NCBI GenBank assembly: GCA_900542005.1
Contig: UQLW01000018.1
Location: 1-62,955, forward strand
Direction of reading: 5' to 3'
Length of the DNA: 62,955 nt
DNA from: an uncultured Eubacteriales bacterium
GTDB lineage: Bacteria > Bacillota > Clostridia > Christensenellales > UMGS416
Made by a program: the position numbers and the translations under genes. The notes below the pieces were generated by a model. That model was not told the origin of the DNA and made no database searches. It saw only the letters and a program-made list of their open reading frames with translations. Each line of letters opens with the position of its first letter. The stretch's first letter is position 1. Shown here piece by piece: positions 23,867-33,507 of the stretch.

Positions 23867-25339
23867 ATGCCGGAAAAAACCCTTACCCTGAAGCAATTCA
23901 CCGGGCTGGAGCAGGCCTGGGGCGAGGCCTCCGGCCAGATGGGAACGGCCTGGGACGCCGCCAACATGGACACCCGGTACGGCCGGCTTGCCAGCAGCCC
24001 CGGCTGGAGCAGCGCCTATCCCCCGCTGCCGGTTCAGGCGGCGGTGATCACGCTGGCGCGCTTCTACCGGCGCAATCACGACGAGCTGCCGGAGGTGCTG
24101 ATTGCCGCCACTGCCGACAGCCTTTACGCCTACACCGATGAATGGATCATGCTGGGCTCCGGCTACAAAAGCGGCAGCTGGGACTGGGTCTGCTATGAGG
24201 ATACGGTGACGGCGGACGGCAGCGAGGAGCCGCAGATGGCCGATATCATGCTGCTGACCAATCCGCTGGATGGAATGATTGCCGTCTACGGGCACGACCT
24301 GTCGGTGCGTTCCCTTGAAACGCCGGACAAATTCGGCTTTCTTGCCCGGTACAAGGAACGGATCTTTGGCTCCGGCTCCCTGGCGAATCCGGACAGCATC
24401 TATTACTCCCAGCCCTTTAACCCGACGGCCTGGAATACCGTGGAGCAGGAGGGCGTCCTGCTGCCGGAGCTTTCCGGCGGCCGCATCGACGCGCCAACCT
24501 GGGATGGCGACCGTTTTATCGCGCTGGTTCCCTATGGTACCAGCCTGCTGGCCTTTAAACGGGAAACGGTTTTCCGCCTCTACGGCGCCGATCCCGGCGA
24601 ATTTTACCTGCGGGATCAATACGGCGCGGACGGCCCGATCGCCGAGGATACCGTGGCGGTGGAGGCTGACGCCGTTTACCTTTTATCCGGAGCGGGCTTG
24701 TCGCTTTACGACGGCTCCGCTGTGCGGCCGCTCCGGCGGGAAAGCCTGCAGGGGCTCTGGTCGCAGGCCGATCTGTCCCGGCTTACCCAGGCCCAGGGCG
24801 CGTTGTGCGGCCACCGGTATTACCTTTCCCTGCCCGTTTCCGGCGGCGGCTGGCAGCTTATCGAGCTGGATCTATCCCGGGGCTGCTTTATGGCCTATGA
24901 AGGCCCGCAGCCCACGGCGCTGCTCGCCCTGGGAGAGCGGCTTCTGTATGCAGACGGGCGGTATCCCGGGCGGCTATACGCGCTCAACCAGCAGAGCTTT
25001 GCAGCCTCGGATGATTTTGAAAGCCGCTGGGTTACGCCCTGGAGCGACGGCGGCTCGCCGGGCCTGTCGAAAAGCCACTTCCGCCTCTCTGGAACCCTCA
25101 GCCTGCAGTCCTCCGGCGCGCAGGCCCAGCTATGCGCTTGCCTGGAAACCGACCGCGGAAGCAAAACGCGGGTTATTGACTGGCCTTCCGGCGAGAGGCT
25201 AAAGCCCTTTACCGTCCGCCTGCCCTGCTATGGCCGCCGCTTCCGCCTGAAGCTTTCGGCTCCGGCAGGGCACCGCTTTATCCTGCATGGGCCGCTGGAG
25301 CTTAGCTTCTACACCCATGGGGAAGGAGGGCTGCTGTGA
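23867..25339 (+). CDS. Neck/packaged-DNA stabilisation-type protein (beta-propeller)
   Basis: 490 aa from the ATG after AAAGGAGGC; a longer frame upstream has no ribosome site. Repeated blade-like units are visible: TDEWIMLGSGYKSG, FLARYKERIFGSG, WDGDRFIALVPYGTSLLAFKRETVFRLYG (in pieces), AVEADAVYLLSGAGLSLYDG and LALGERLLYADGRYPGRLYAL. This matches the propeller architecture of P22 gp10-like tail hub proteins that plug the portal after packaging. Its stop overlaps the tailspike start (TGATG). Confidence 0.7.
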   Translation: MPEKTLTLKQFTGLEQAWGEASGQMGTAWDAANMDTRYGRLASSPGWSSAYPPLPVQAAVITLARFYRRNHDELPEVLIAATADSLYAYTDEWIMLGSGYKSGSWDWVCYEDTVTADGSEEPQMADIMLLTNPLDGMIAVYGHDLSVRSLETPDKFGFLARYKERIFGSGSLANPDSIYYSQPFNPTAWNTVEQEGVLLPELSGGRIDAPTWDGDRFIALVPYGTSLLAFKRETVFRLYGADPGEFYLRDQYGADGPIAEDTVAVEADAVYLLSGAGLSLYDGSAVRPLRRESLQGLWSQADLSRLTQAQGALCGHRYYLSLPVSGGGWQLIELDLSRGCFMAYEGPQPTALLALGERLLYADGRYPGRLYALNQQSFAASDDFESRWVTPWSDGGSPGLSKSHFRLSGTLSLQSSGAQAQLCACLETDRGSKTRVIDWPSGERLKPFTVRLPCYGRRFRLKLSAPAGHRFILHGPLELSFYTHGEGGLL

Positions 25340-27330
25340 TGGAAAACCGGGCGATTCAAGCATATGTACATGACTTTCAGCCCCTGGTACAGCCCTTTGC
25401 CCGGGAACGGGCGCAGGGAAAGACGCCCACCTCCGCATCCCTGGCCCAGGGTGTCGACGCGCTGGCCGCCTCGATCAACGACCGGCTGGAGACGCTGGAC
25501 GCCAAGCTTTATGGGCGGGTATCCATCCGCGACCTAAACGGCGACACGCAAAAGCTCATCTCCAACAAGCTGGACGGCAACGGCGTTTCGACCTGGATCA
25601 GGCAGCATCCGGATCAAATCAACGCGGTGGTTTCCCGGGAGGGGCTCGTCGAAATGGACGAGTACATCCAAGAAAAGATTTACCGCGGCATATCGCCGCC
25701 TGAAGCGCCCTGCAAGGGTATGTTGTGGATCGATCAATCCACCGAGCCCAGCCAGCTGAAAAGCTGGGACGGTTCCGCCTGGCAGGGCGAAGGGATGATA
25801 GCCGATGACTACTATACCCAGGGGCAGGTCAACTCCATGTTCAGCCAAACGGCGGATGAGATCGCGCTGAAGGTGAGCCAAAGCACATACGACAGCGAGA
25901 AGATCATCCGGTCGGCCACGGCGCCGGAGAACCCCACGGCGCAAATGCTGTGGCTGGACATTTCCCTATCCCCCAACATGCTCAAGCGCTGGACTGGCTC
26001 CGCCTGGGCTGTGGCCGGCACCAACGCCGTCACCGCCAGCGGCATCACCATCCAGGACGACAACGTCACCATCTCCACCCCTAACTTCAACCTGGAGATC
26101 CTGGACAGCTCCGGCGACCCTGTGCTGACCATGAGCGCCGGCGACGCCGGCTTTGACAAGCTCTATGCCGGCAAGATCGTGTCCGACTCGGTGGCCTCCT
26201 TAGGCGGGCGGGGGAGCCTGACCTATACGGTCGGCACAGGCGGCCATTTCTCCACCGTCTCCGACTGCCTCAACAACCTGCCCACATTGCAGCAGGGCAC
26301 TGTGCGGATCAACCTGGTCAGCAACCTGACCGAGGAAGTGATCATTGAAAACCGTACCTTCCACAACCTAATCCTCGACCTGGGCGGCTACACCCTCAAC
26401 GGCTACCTGCTGATCCGTGCCACCAAGGGGCCCGTTACCGTGCAGAACGGGAAGGTCGTGGACACCCGCACCACCTACAACGACGGGCAATACACGGTGC
26501 TGCTTTACGATTGCCGGTTCACCCTCTACAAGCTGACGGTGAACACCAACGGCGCGTCCAGCCGGGCGCTGAACATCTCCAACTGTTCCGGCTGGGTGCG
26601 GGACTGCGACATCAACGCCAACTATGGCAGCGATGGCTGGGGCTGCTCGGTGATGTGCACACAGATGTCCCATGTATACGTATCGGGCACCCGGGGCACG
26701 GCGCGGTACGGCGTATTCTCCTATGCGGGCTCCATCATCCTGCTGTCGGGGATCGTACCCTATGGCACCTCCGGGGCCTATGTGGAGAACACGGGCAAGG
26801 TCTTTGACTTTAGCTCCACGCCCACGCAGACGGCCCAGGGCGGAGCGGTGGCGGTGCCGGTGACCAAAAGCTTCACCTCCACCGGCGGGGGCAGCGTGCG
26901 GGCCGGGGACCTGTACCAGGAGAGCGACGTATTCCAGGGGGCCTACACCAGCGGCAAATACAAGCGCGGGATGTGGTTCTTCAACTACAGCGCCATCCAG
27001 AGCGCCCTGTCGGGCAAGACGGTCCAGAAGGTGACCTTCACCTGCCGGCGGTACGCTACGGCCAACGGCAGCGCGTCGCCGCAGAAGCCGACCTTCTACC
27101 TGCACAACTATACCGCCCTGCCCAACGCCGTGCCTTCCTTTTCGGGGACGGCGACCAGCGGGGTGGCCTGGGACCGGGGCGACACCCAAACCATTACGCT
27201 GCCCAACAGCTTCGGGGAGGCGCTGAAGGCTGGGACAGCCAAGGGGATCGCCATTGCCGCGCCCAACAACAGCTCGCCCTACATGAAATTCTACCCCACG
27301 GGAGCGGTGCTGACGATTACCTATGTATAG
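25339..27330 (+). CDS. Tailspike/tail fibre with beta-helix domain
   Basis: 663 aa. The N-terminal ~100 residues probably attach to the tail. Two repeats of the form MLWIDQSTEPSQLKSWDGSAW / MLWLDISLSPNMLKRWTGSAW follow. From about residue 295 a right-handed beta-helix of the pectin-lyase type is evident (GTVRINLVSNLTEEVIIENR, LILDLGGYTLNGYLLI, VTVQNGKVVD, RALNISNCSGWVRDCDI in pieces). The C-terminal ~170 residues resemble a DNRLRE-like beta domain. Such spikes bind and often cut surface glycans, so this would set the recipient range. ATG 25339 has GGAAGGAGGG upstream. Confidence 0.78.
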   Translation: MENRAIQAYVHDFQPLVQPFARERAQGKTPTSASLAQGVDALAASINDRLETLDAKLYGRVSIRDLNGDTQKLISNKLDGNGVSTWIRQHPDQINAVVSREGLVEMDEYIQEKIYRGISPPEAPCKGMLWIDQSTEPSQLKSWDGSAWQGEGMIADDYYTQGQVNSMFSQTADEIALKVSQSTYDSEKIIRSATAPENPTAQMLWLDISLSPNMLKRWTGSAWAVAGTNAVTASGITIQDDNVTISTPNFNLEILDSSGDPVLTMSAGDAGFDKLYAGKIVSDSVASLGGRGSLTYTVGTGGHFSTVSDCLNNLPTLQQGTVRINLVSNLTEEVIIENRTFHNLILDLGGYTLNGYLLIRATKGPVTVQNGKVVDTRTTYNDGQYTVLLYDCRFTLYKLTVNTNGASSRALNISNCSGWVRDCDINANYGSDGWGCSVMCTQMSHVYVSGTRGTARYGVFSYAGSIILLSGIVPYGTSGAYVENTGKVFDFSSTPTQTAQGGAVAVPVTKSFTSTGGGSVRAGDLYQESDVFQGAYTSGKYKRGMWFFNYSAIQSALSGKTVQKVTFTCRRYATANGSASPQKPTFYLHNYTALPNAVPSFSGTATSGVAWDRGDTQTITLPNSFGEALKAGTAKGIAIAAPNNSSPYMKFYPTGAVLTITYV

Positions 27331-27339
27331 GAGAAGAAG

Positions 27340-27681
27340 ATGATCTACTACGACAACCAGCCGGTGGCGGAGATGGGGGAAGACTGGGTGATCCTCAGGG
27401 ACGGGACGAGGATCAGCGGCATCCGGGATAGGGGGCTACTCACCGACGACGCAGAGGGCGGGGAGGTATACGAGGCGAAGCTGGCGCTGCTGCGGGCGCG
27501 GCGGAACCGGCTGCTGAACGAAAGCGACTGGACGCAGATGATCGACAACGACCTATCGGACGAGGCGATATGGCGTTGGCGCGAATACCGCCAGGCCCTC
27601 CGCGACCTTCCCCAGACCCTACCGGCTGACCACATCGACGCCGTAGACTGGCCCACACCGCCTCCAGCCGAACTGAGATAA
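27340..27681 (+). CDS. Tail fibre/tail assembly chaperone-like protein
   Basis: 113 aa. The C-terminal half, RRNRLLNESDWTQMIDNDLSD and WREYRQALRDLPQTLP, is the signature of phage tail-assembly chaperone (Phage_tail_APC-like) proteins that sit next to tail-fibre genes. The N-terminal part is beta-rich. It starts 10 nt after the tailspike stop, behind GGAGAAGAAG. It probably helps fold or trimerise the tailspike. Confidence 0.8.
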   Translation: MIYYDNQPVAEMGEDWVILRDGTRISGIRDRGLLTDDAEGGEVYEAKLALLRARRNRLLNESDWTQMIDNDLSDEAIWRWREYRQALRDLPQTLPADHIDAVDWPTPPPAELR

Positions 27682-27695
27682 AGGAGCAGTACAGC

Positions 27696-28769
27696 ATGGC
27701 TAAATACTATACAACCGGCTATCAGCAGGCCGTAACGGACGCAGGATATACCACAAGCGACCAGGTGAAGAGCCTGCAGCAGCAGCTGAACGCGCAGGGC
27801 GCCGGCCTCTCTGTGGACGGAATTTGGGGACCTAAGACCGATGCCGCCTACCGGCGCTATGGCGCCGCCGCCCCCGTCAACAGCAGCAGCGACTACCTAT
27901 CCCAGCTCACGCAGATGCTGGAGCAAAAGCAAAGCGCCGCCTATGATAACCCTTATACCCAGCAGCTATTGGAGCTCGTCAAGCCCAAGGATGATGAGGC
28001 CTACCGCCAGCAGGCCGAGGCGGTCCTCCGCCCCGGGCTGAACGCCCAGCTGGAAGCGCTCAGCCAATCCATGGACGATGCAAACCAGGGCTATGAGCGC
28101 AACAAGGCCGAGCTCCAGCGCCAGGCAGAGGCCAGCCGCCAGCAGCTGAATGCCGACTACGCAGCCCTGCGCGGGGATCTGGAAACAGCGGCCCTGCGCC
28201 GCGGGATGGGGCGCTCCAGCTACCTGACCGACAACCTGGCCTACCTGGGCGCCCAACAGGCCCGGGCTCAATCCAACGTAGAGAGCCAGTTGGCCCAGGA
28301 TCTCAAGGATATCGGCGAAGCCCAGGCCCTGGCCCAGCAGCACTACCAGCAGACGGTTCAACGGCTGCAGGACGATATGCTCGACGACCTGGCCAGCTAT
28401 GAATCCGCGCTGCGGGAAAAGGATAAATCGGCCGCCCAGCAGGCCTATCAGACGCTGATGGCCAGCTATGATGCTTACCAGCGGTATCAGCAGCAGGACA
28501 TCCTGGATCTGACAACCCAGCTATACGCCATTGCCGTTCAGCGGGAGGCAGACGCCGCCGCAGCGGCGGCCGCTGCGGCAAGCGCTTCCTCATCCCGCAC
28601 CGCCTCTTCCAGAAAAAAAGCCGCCTCCGGCAGCACGAAAAAATCCTCCGGCGCCAAGGCAGCGCCAACGGTTTCCCAAAATCCCCAGCGTTATGCTTTC
28701 TCTGCCGGCGACGCGCGCGGCGAGGAGGAATACCGGTATATGAATCATCCCACCTCGCCCAGCTATTAG
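27696..28769 (+). CDS. Candidate internal/ejection virion protein with PG-binding-like N-terminus
   Basis: 357 aa. Residues 15-52 (TTSDQVKSLQQQLNAQGAG ... VDGIWGPKTDAAYRRYG) are a peptidoglycan-binding-like helical domain. Residues 80-290 are a long Gln/Ala-rich helical coiled coil with GDLETAALRRGMGRSSY, a motif seen in podoviral internal proteins. The end is Ala/Ser/Lys-rich and flexible, containing SRKKAASGSTKKSSGAK. No catalytic lysin residues are seen, so it is not an obvious endolysin. An ejection or tail-needle function fits its position after the spike. Confidence 0.65.
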   Translation: MAKYYTTGYQQAVTDAGYTTSDQVKSLQQQLNAQGAGLSVDGIWGPKTDAAYRRYGAAAPVNSSSDYLSQLTQMLEQKQSAAYDNPYTQQLLELVKPKDDEAYRQQAEAVLRPGLNAQLEALSQSMDDANQGYERNKAELQRQAEASRQQLNADYAALRGDLETAALRRGMGRSSYLTDNLAYLGAQQARAQSNVESQLAQDLKDIGEAQALAQQHYQQTVQRLQDDMLDDLASYESALREKDKSAAQQAYQTLMASYDAYQRYQQQDILDLTTQLYAIAVQREADAAAAAAAAASASSSRTASSRKKAASGSTKKSSGAKAAPTVSQNPQRYAFSAGDARGEEEYRYMNHPTSPSY

Positions 28770-28779
28770 GAGGCTGCCA

Positions 28780-29022
28780 ATGGCTAAGGAAAAAAACACC
28801 TGGTTTTGGCTCCGGCTCTGCGCCCTGGCCCTATCCGCTCCCGAGCGGGCGCGCCCGCTCTATCATCAAGCAGCCCGCCTGGTCCTTACGCCCGGCAGCC
28901 CGCTATACGATCCTGCGCTGGATCTACTGCGTCCCCGGGGCCGTCACCGCAAACGCAGGCGCCGCCGGTTCATAGGGCGGTTCCCCTTCCTGGGGCTTCT
29001 ATCGCCCCGGGAGAAGCGCTAA
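28780..29022 (+). CDS. Small arginine-rich protein at the end of the virion module
   Basis: 80 aa, very basic towards the end (RPRGRHRKRRRRRFIGRF). Begins 10 nt after the previous stop behind TAGGAGGC. No family recognised and no signal peptide. Arg-rich small phage proteins may bind DNA or the particle interior; this is only a compositional guess. Confidence 0.6.
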   Translation: MAKEKNTWFWLRLCALALSAPERARPLYHQAARLVLTPGSPLYDPALDLLRPRGRHRKRRRRRFIGRFPFLGLLSPREKR

Positions 29023-29174
29023 CGGCAATCGCCCGCTTGACCGGAGCGGGGAGCGGCTCTGCCAACACGCCGGACAGGCCGAAGAATCGGGCGGGATCAG
29101 CTCCGCCGTTCGTCCTGCCGTACCCTCCCCCTACCAAAAAGGGGATACCCCTTGTAGGATCTCATGCCGCCCTC

Positions 29175-29223
29175 TTGATCTATCGGTTTCATTTGCCTAT
29201 AATGGCATTAGAACATATGTTCT
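29175..29223 (+). promoter_or_regulatory. SOS promoter: consensus promoter with perfect LexA box
   Basis: TTGATC at 29175-29180, 17 bp, TATAAT at 29198-29203. The palindrome AGAACATATGTTCT at 29210-29223 covers the transcription start. It fits the Gram-positive LexA (DinR) consensus GAAC-RNRY-GTTC exactly, so LexA should block this promoter until DNA damage. Confidence 0.88.
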
Positions 29224-29254
29224 TATTGATACACGCACACAGGGAGGGACAACG

Positions 29255-29503
29255 ATGCTACACAAGGAAGAACCGCAGGCGACCCGCCTGCTTGAGCAGC
29301 TTTATGAGTTAAGCCTATCCGACCGCATGATCGCCGCGCTATGCGCCAAAACGCCGGGCCAGGTGGCCGCCTGGCGGCAGCAGCAAGGGTATCCGCCCAA
29401 CGACCACGATCTTCCCTATAACCCAAGTACCGGCCGCCCCTTTTCCCCGCAGGAGATGCGCCGGGCCATTGAACGGGTATTATCGGCATATAAGGAGGGA
29501 TAA
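29255..29503 (+). CDS. Small HTH protein, first gene of the SOS regulator pair
   Basis: 82 aa. SLSDRMIAALCAKTPGQVAAWRQQQGYPPN looks, in pieces, like a helix-turn-helix of the kind found in phage and sigma-region-4-like proteins (D-x-x-I-A-x-L ... V-x-x-W-R-x-x-x-G-x-P-P-N). The remainder is a short helix. GGGAGGG precedes the ATG. It is directly under the LexA-box promoter and 2 nt upstream of the RinA/ArpU-like gene, so it probably acts in the same switch. Confidence 0.72.
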   Translation: MLHKEEPQATRLLEQLYELSLSDRMIAALCAKTPGQVAAWRQQQGYPPNDHDLPYNPSTGRPFSPQEMRRAIERVLSAYKEG

Positions 29504-29505
29504 CC

Positions 29506-29955
29506 ATGATTTCTCAGGAATGCTTTCGAGCCATAGAAGGCCGGCTCTACCACTATGATGACATGAAGCGCCAGGTGGCCTGCTTTCAAAGCGACCAGTG
29601 GCGCCTGCGGGCTGGCCGTACGACGGGCATGCCCCGCGGACAGGCCCTCCGCAGCGACCCCACGGCCCAGGGCGCTCTGGCGCTGGCCGATCCGCCCCCG
29701 GAAATCGCCCGCTGCATCCAATGGATTCAATGCATCGAAAAGGCGCTGGAACGGATCGCCCAGGATTCGCCGCTGCTGGAGCGTTTGGTTCGGGCCTATT
29801 ACCTCAACAACGACGCAATCACCGTGCGCCAGCGCACGGCCCATATCTGCGCCAGCCTGGATCTGGAGCGCTCGATCTTCTACCAATACCGGCGCAGGAT
29901 TGTGCAGACGGTCTATTTGCAGGCCGTATACGATCACCTGCTGGAGCCTCAATAA
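29506..29955 (+). CDS. RinA/ArpU-like phage late-transcription regulator
   Basis: 149 aa. The pattern follows the ArpU/RinA (DUF1492-like) family: an N-terminal helix CFRAIEGRLYHYDDMKRQVA, a SDPTAQGALAL block, a central helix ARCIQWIQCIEKALERI, and a C-terminal sigma-like HTH running from LVRAYYLNN through ICASLDLERSIFYQYRRRIV. In staphylococcal and enterococcal phages such proteins switch on late packaging and structural genes. ATAAGGAGG precedes the gene. The two promoters with a CATGCGRTAAAA element are its most likely targets; that link is inference. Confidence 0.78.
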   Translation: MISQECFRAIEGRLYHYDDMKRQVACFQSDQWRLRAGRTTGMPRGQALRSDPTAQGALALADPPPEIARCIQWIQCIEKALERIAQDSPLLERLVRAYYLNNDAITVRQRTAHICASLDLERSIFYQYRRRIVQTVYLQAVYDHLLEPQ

Positions 29956-29981
29956 GCCCTCTGGCTTCCCGACGGCAGCCA

Positions 29982-29990
29982 TGCTATAAT
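29982..29990 (+). promoter_or_regulatory. Extended -10 promoter of the galactonate operon
   Basis: TGCTATAAT (extended -10) 27 bp before the dgoD start codon; the -35 is weak. No dedicated regulator is adjacent. Confidence 0.6.
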
Positions 29991-30016
29991 AGGGCAAAAG
30001 CCAGCGGAGGGACGCC

Positions 30017-31158
<1,142 letters not shown>

Positions 31159-31165
<7 letters not shown>

Positions 31166-32100
31166 GGCTGCTGACGGTGGACTCCGGCACCACCAACACC
31201 CGCCTGCGGCTGGTGGAGGATGGCCGGGTGGTCCAGAGCTTCCAGGCCCAGGCGGGGGCCCGGGATGGCCCGTCCGCCATCGCCGCGGCGCTATCATCGC
31301 TTTTGCGCCAGGCCCAATCCACGGAGGCTCAGGCCGTGATGTTCTCCGGCATGATTACCTCCCCCACAGGGCTCATCGAAATTCCCCATGTGGCGGGGCC
31401 GCTATCTCTGGAGCGCCTGCGCCCCCTGCGGCACGACCTCCCCGAGCTGAGCGGGCTGCCCTTCTACTTTATTCCCGGCGTCCGGATAGGCGAGGCCGGC
31501 GCTTCTCCTGCCTTCGGGGATGTCATTCGGGGCGAGGAGACGGAACTCGCCGGCTATCTCGCCCTTCATGGGGCGGAGGGCCGCCGGCTCTTTGTGCACT
31601 TGGGCAGCCACCATAAAGCGCTCCAGGTGACCGATGGGCAGCTGGCCGGATCCTGCACTGCGCTCACCGGAGAGCTCTTCATGGCCGCTGCAGCGCATAC
31701 CCTTTTGTCCTCCAGCCTTCAGCTTATCGAACCATTCGACATGAACTGGGCCATGGAGGGCGCGCTGGCCGCGGAAAAGGAGGGCCTCTCAAGAGCGCTT
31801 TTCGCCCTCCGGCTGATGGATATACGGGAAAAGCTGCCCATGGATGCCCGTATGGGCTGGGCGCTGGGCGCCTTTGCCCAGCAGGATCTGGCGATGCTTG
31901 CGCCACGGATGCAGGCAAAGCCCGATCAGGTCGTAATCTATGGCCGGGAAAACTTCTCCCGGGTGCTCGCCCTTTTGCTGGCCCAACGCTGGCCGGGGCA
32001 AAACCTCACCGTCCTGACCCAAGAGGAAAGCGATGCGCTGGCCCCCGCCGGGGCATGGCTCGCCTATCAAAACCGAGAGGAGCTGGAACATGACCGCTAA
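31159..32100 (+). CDS. dgoK: 2-dehydro-3-deoxygalactonokinase
   Basis: 313 aa. The N-terminal LLTVDSGTTNTRLRLVEDG is the phosphate-1 loop of the DgoK family (ASKHA fold). GMITSPTGLIEIPHV and FYFIPGVR follow as in DgoK, and FGDVIRGEETELAG is a family-specific block. The enzyme phosphorylates 2-dehydro-3-deoxy-D-galactonate with ATP. Its start overlaps the dgoD end and its stop overlaps the aldolase start, so translation is coupled throughout the operon. Confidence 0.93.
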
Positions 32101-32746
32101 ACAGCTGGAACATAAGCTCTTAACCACGCCTTTGGTCGCCATTGCCCGGCATATACCGGGCGATCGCCTCATACCGGCGGCGCAGGCCCTCTACGCCGGC
32201 GGCGTACGGTTTATCGAGGTCACCCTGAATTCGCAGGGCGCGCTGGACAGCATACAGGCGTTGCGCCGCGCCTTTATCCATACGGATATGGCCATCGGCG
32301 CGGGCACAGTGCTGGGCCCGACGGCGGCCCGGCAGGCCCTGGATGCCGGGGCATCCTTTCTTGTCTGCCCCCATACCGATCCCGCCGTCATCAAAGCGGC
32401 CCTGGACGCAGAGGCCCTTGCTCTGCCCGGCGTGATGACGCCTACCGACGTGGCTCAGGCCCTGGAGGCTGGGGCGCGGGTCATGAAGCTTTTCCCCGCC
32501 GGCGCTTTGGGCCCGGCTTATGTCCGTCAGCTGCGGGCTCCCTTTAACCGGGTGCCCTTTCTGGCGGTGGGCGGCGTAGACCTGGACAATGCGGCCCAGT
32601 ATCTGGCCGCCGGATGCGCCGGCTTGGGCTTGGGCGGCGCACTGGTGGATGCAAAGGCAATCGGGCAGGGCGATTATGAGGAGCTGACCCGCCGCGCCCA
32701 ACGCTATATCGCCCTTTTGCCCAGTTCATCTTATCTCGAGGAGTAA
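32090..32746 (+). CDS. dgoA: 2-dehydro-3-deoxy-6-phosphogalactonate aldolase
   Basis: 218 aa. KDPG/KDPGal aldolase (class I, TIM barrel): the catalytic Glu in FIEVTLNS and the Schiff-base Lys in ARVMKLFPAG are both present, with GAGTVLG and AVGGVDLDN phosphate-binding loops. It splits the phosphorylated sugar acid into pyruvate and glyceraldehyde 3-phosphate. ATG 32090 follows GAGAGGAG; the upstream extension of the frame lies inside dgoK. Last enzyme of the pathway in this operon. Confidence 0.93.
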   Translation: MTAKQLEHKLLTTPLVAIARHIPGDRLIPAAQALYAGGVRFIEVTLNSQGALDSIQALRRAFIHTDMAIGAGTVLGPTAARQALDAGASFLVCPHTDPAVIKAALDAEALALPGVMTPTDVAQALEAGARVMKLFPAGALGPAYVRQLRAPFNRVPFLAVGGVDLDNAAQYLAAGCAGLGLGGALVDAKAIGQGDYEELTRRAQRYIALLPSSSYLEE

Positions 32747-32749
32747 TGT

Positions 32750-33433
32750 ATGCGCATTTTATCCCTTCTTGTTTTCATGATGCTTTTTATAGCCGGCTGC
32801 AGCGACCCCGTTCCCATGGCCGGGGCCCAGCCTCCGGTTACGTCCGCCGCTACGGCGGCCGCGACCAGCCCGACATCCGCCGCCCATGTAGCGGATCAGG
32901 GGCCCTTTGTTCCGGAGGATCTGGTCTGCGGGCCGGTTTCGGCCGGATGCAGCCTCGAGGCCGCCAAGGCGGCCCTGGGCGAGCCCGACGATGAACAGGA
33001 GCAGACGGATCCCGGTTCTGGTGAAACGCTGGTCCTGCTGCGCTACGGCGCCAATCAGCTGACCTTTACCAAGGGCGTGCTGACCGAGGCGGATTTTCAT
33101 GATGTGGAGCTCACAGGGCCCCGCGGCCTCCGGACGGGCGATCCTGTAACCATGGTAGAAACAGCCTACGGCCTGACCGGCGACGGCACACCCTACTATG
33201 AACAGAGCGATGGGCTGCCGCCCCGGGGGGAAAAGCTGGCCCTGGAGGGCGATGCCAGCTATACCATCCTGCTGACGGCGCCTTTATCCGACTATGATGC
33301 GGAAGCCCGCTCCCAACCCCTGGCCTATATGGAGGAGGAGCACGCCCAGCTTGTCTATACGATCGACGCCGCAAGCCAGCGGATTACCGCAATCCATTGG
33401 ATTGTGGCTCCCCTCAGCGAAAACGGCGGATAA
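32750..33433 (+). CDS. Exported lipoprotein of unknown function
   Basis: 227 aa. Lipoprotein signal (ILSLLVFMMLFIAGC, lipobox IAGC with Cys near residue 17), then an Ala/Thr-rich linker and a beta-rich domain with ADFHDVELTGPRGLRTGDPVTMVETAYG, similar to lipoproteins that monitor slope-like TTG-motif domains; I cannot name the family. GAGGAG 6 nt upstream of ATG 32750 and only 3 nt after dgoA suggest co-transcription, but a link to galactonate is not evident. A terminator follows. Confidence 0.75.
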   Translation: MRILSLLVFMMLFIAGCSDPVPMAGAQPPVTSAATAAATSPTSAAHVADQGPFVPEDLVCGPVSAGCSLEAAKAALGEPDDEQEQTDPGSGETLVLLRYGANQLTFTKGVLTEADFHDVELTGPRGLRTGDPVTMVETAYGLTGDGTPYYEQSDGLPPRGEKLALEGDASYTILLTAPLSDYDAEARSQPLAYMEEEHAQLVYTIDAASQRITAIHWIVAPLSENGG

Positions 33434-33456
33434 TTATCCTCACGCCTGATCACAGT

Positions 33457-33507
33457 GCCTCATCTCCGGCCCGGCTGCGGCCGTGCCGGAGATGAGGCGC
33501 GCTTTTT
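33457..33507 (+). terminator. Terminator of the galactonate operon
   Basis: 14-bp perfect stem GCCTCATCTCCGGC / GCCGGAGATGAGGC followed by GCGCTTTTT. Confidence 0.88.

Noticed and set aside
27696..28769. Endolysin for cell lysis
   Set aside because: Only a peptidoglycan-binding-like N-terminus is present; no amidase, lysozyme or peptidase residues follow, and the rest is coiled coil.
1128..29955. A normal intact prophage
   Set aside because: No integrase, attachment repeats, replication, repressor or lysis genes seen, and 16.5 kb of host genes separate terminase from portal. A complete prophage could still extend outside the window, but its two halves would not be split this way.
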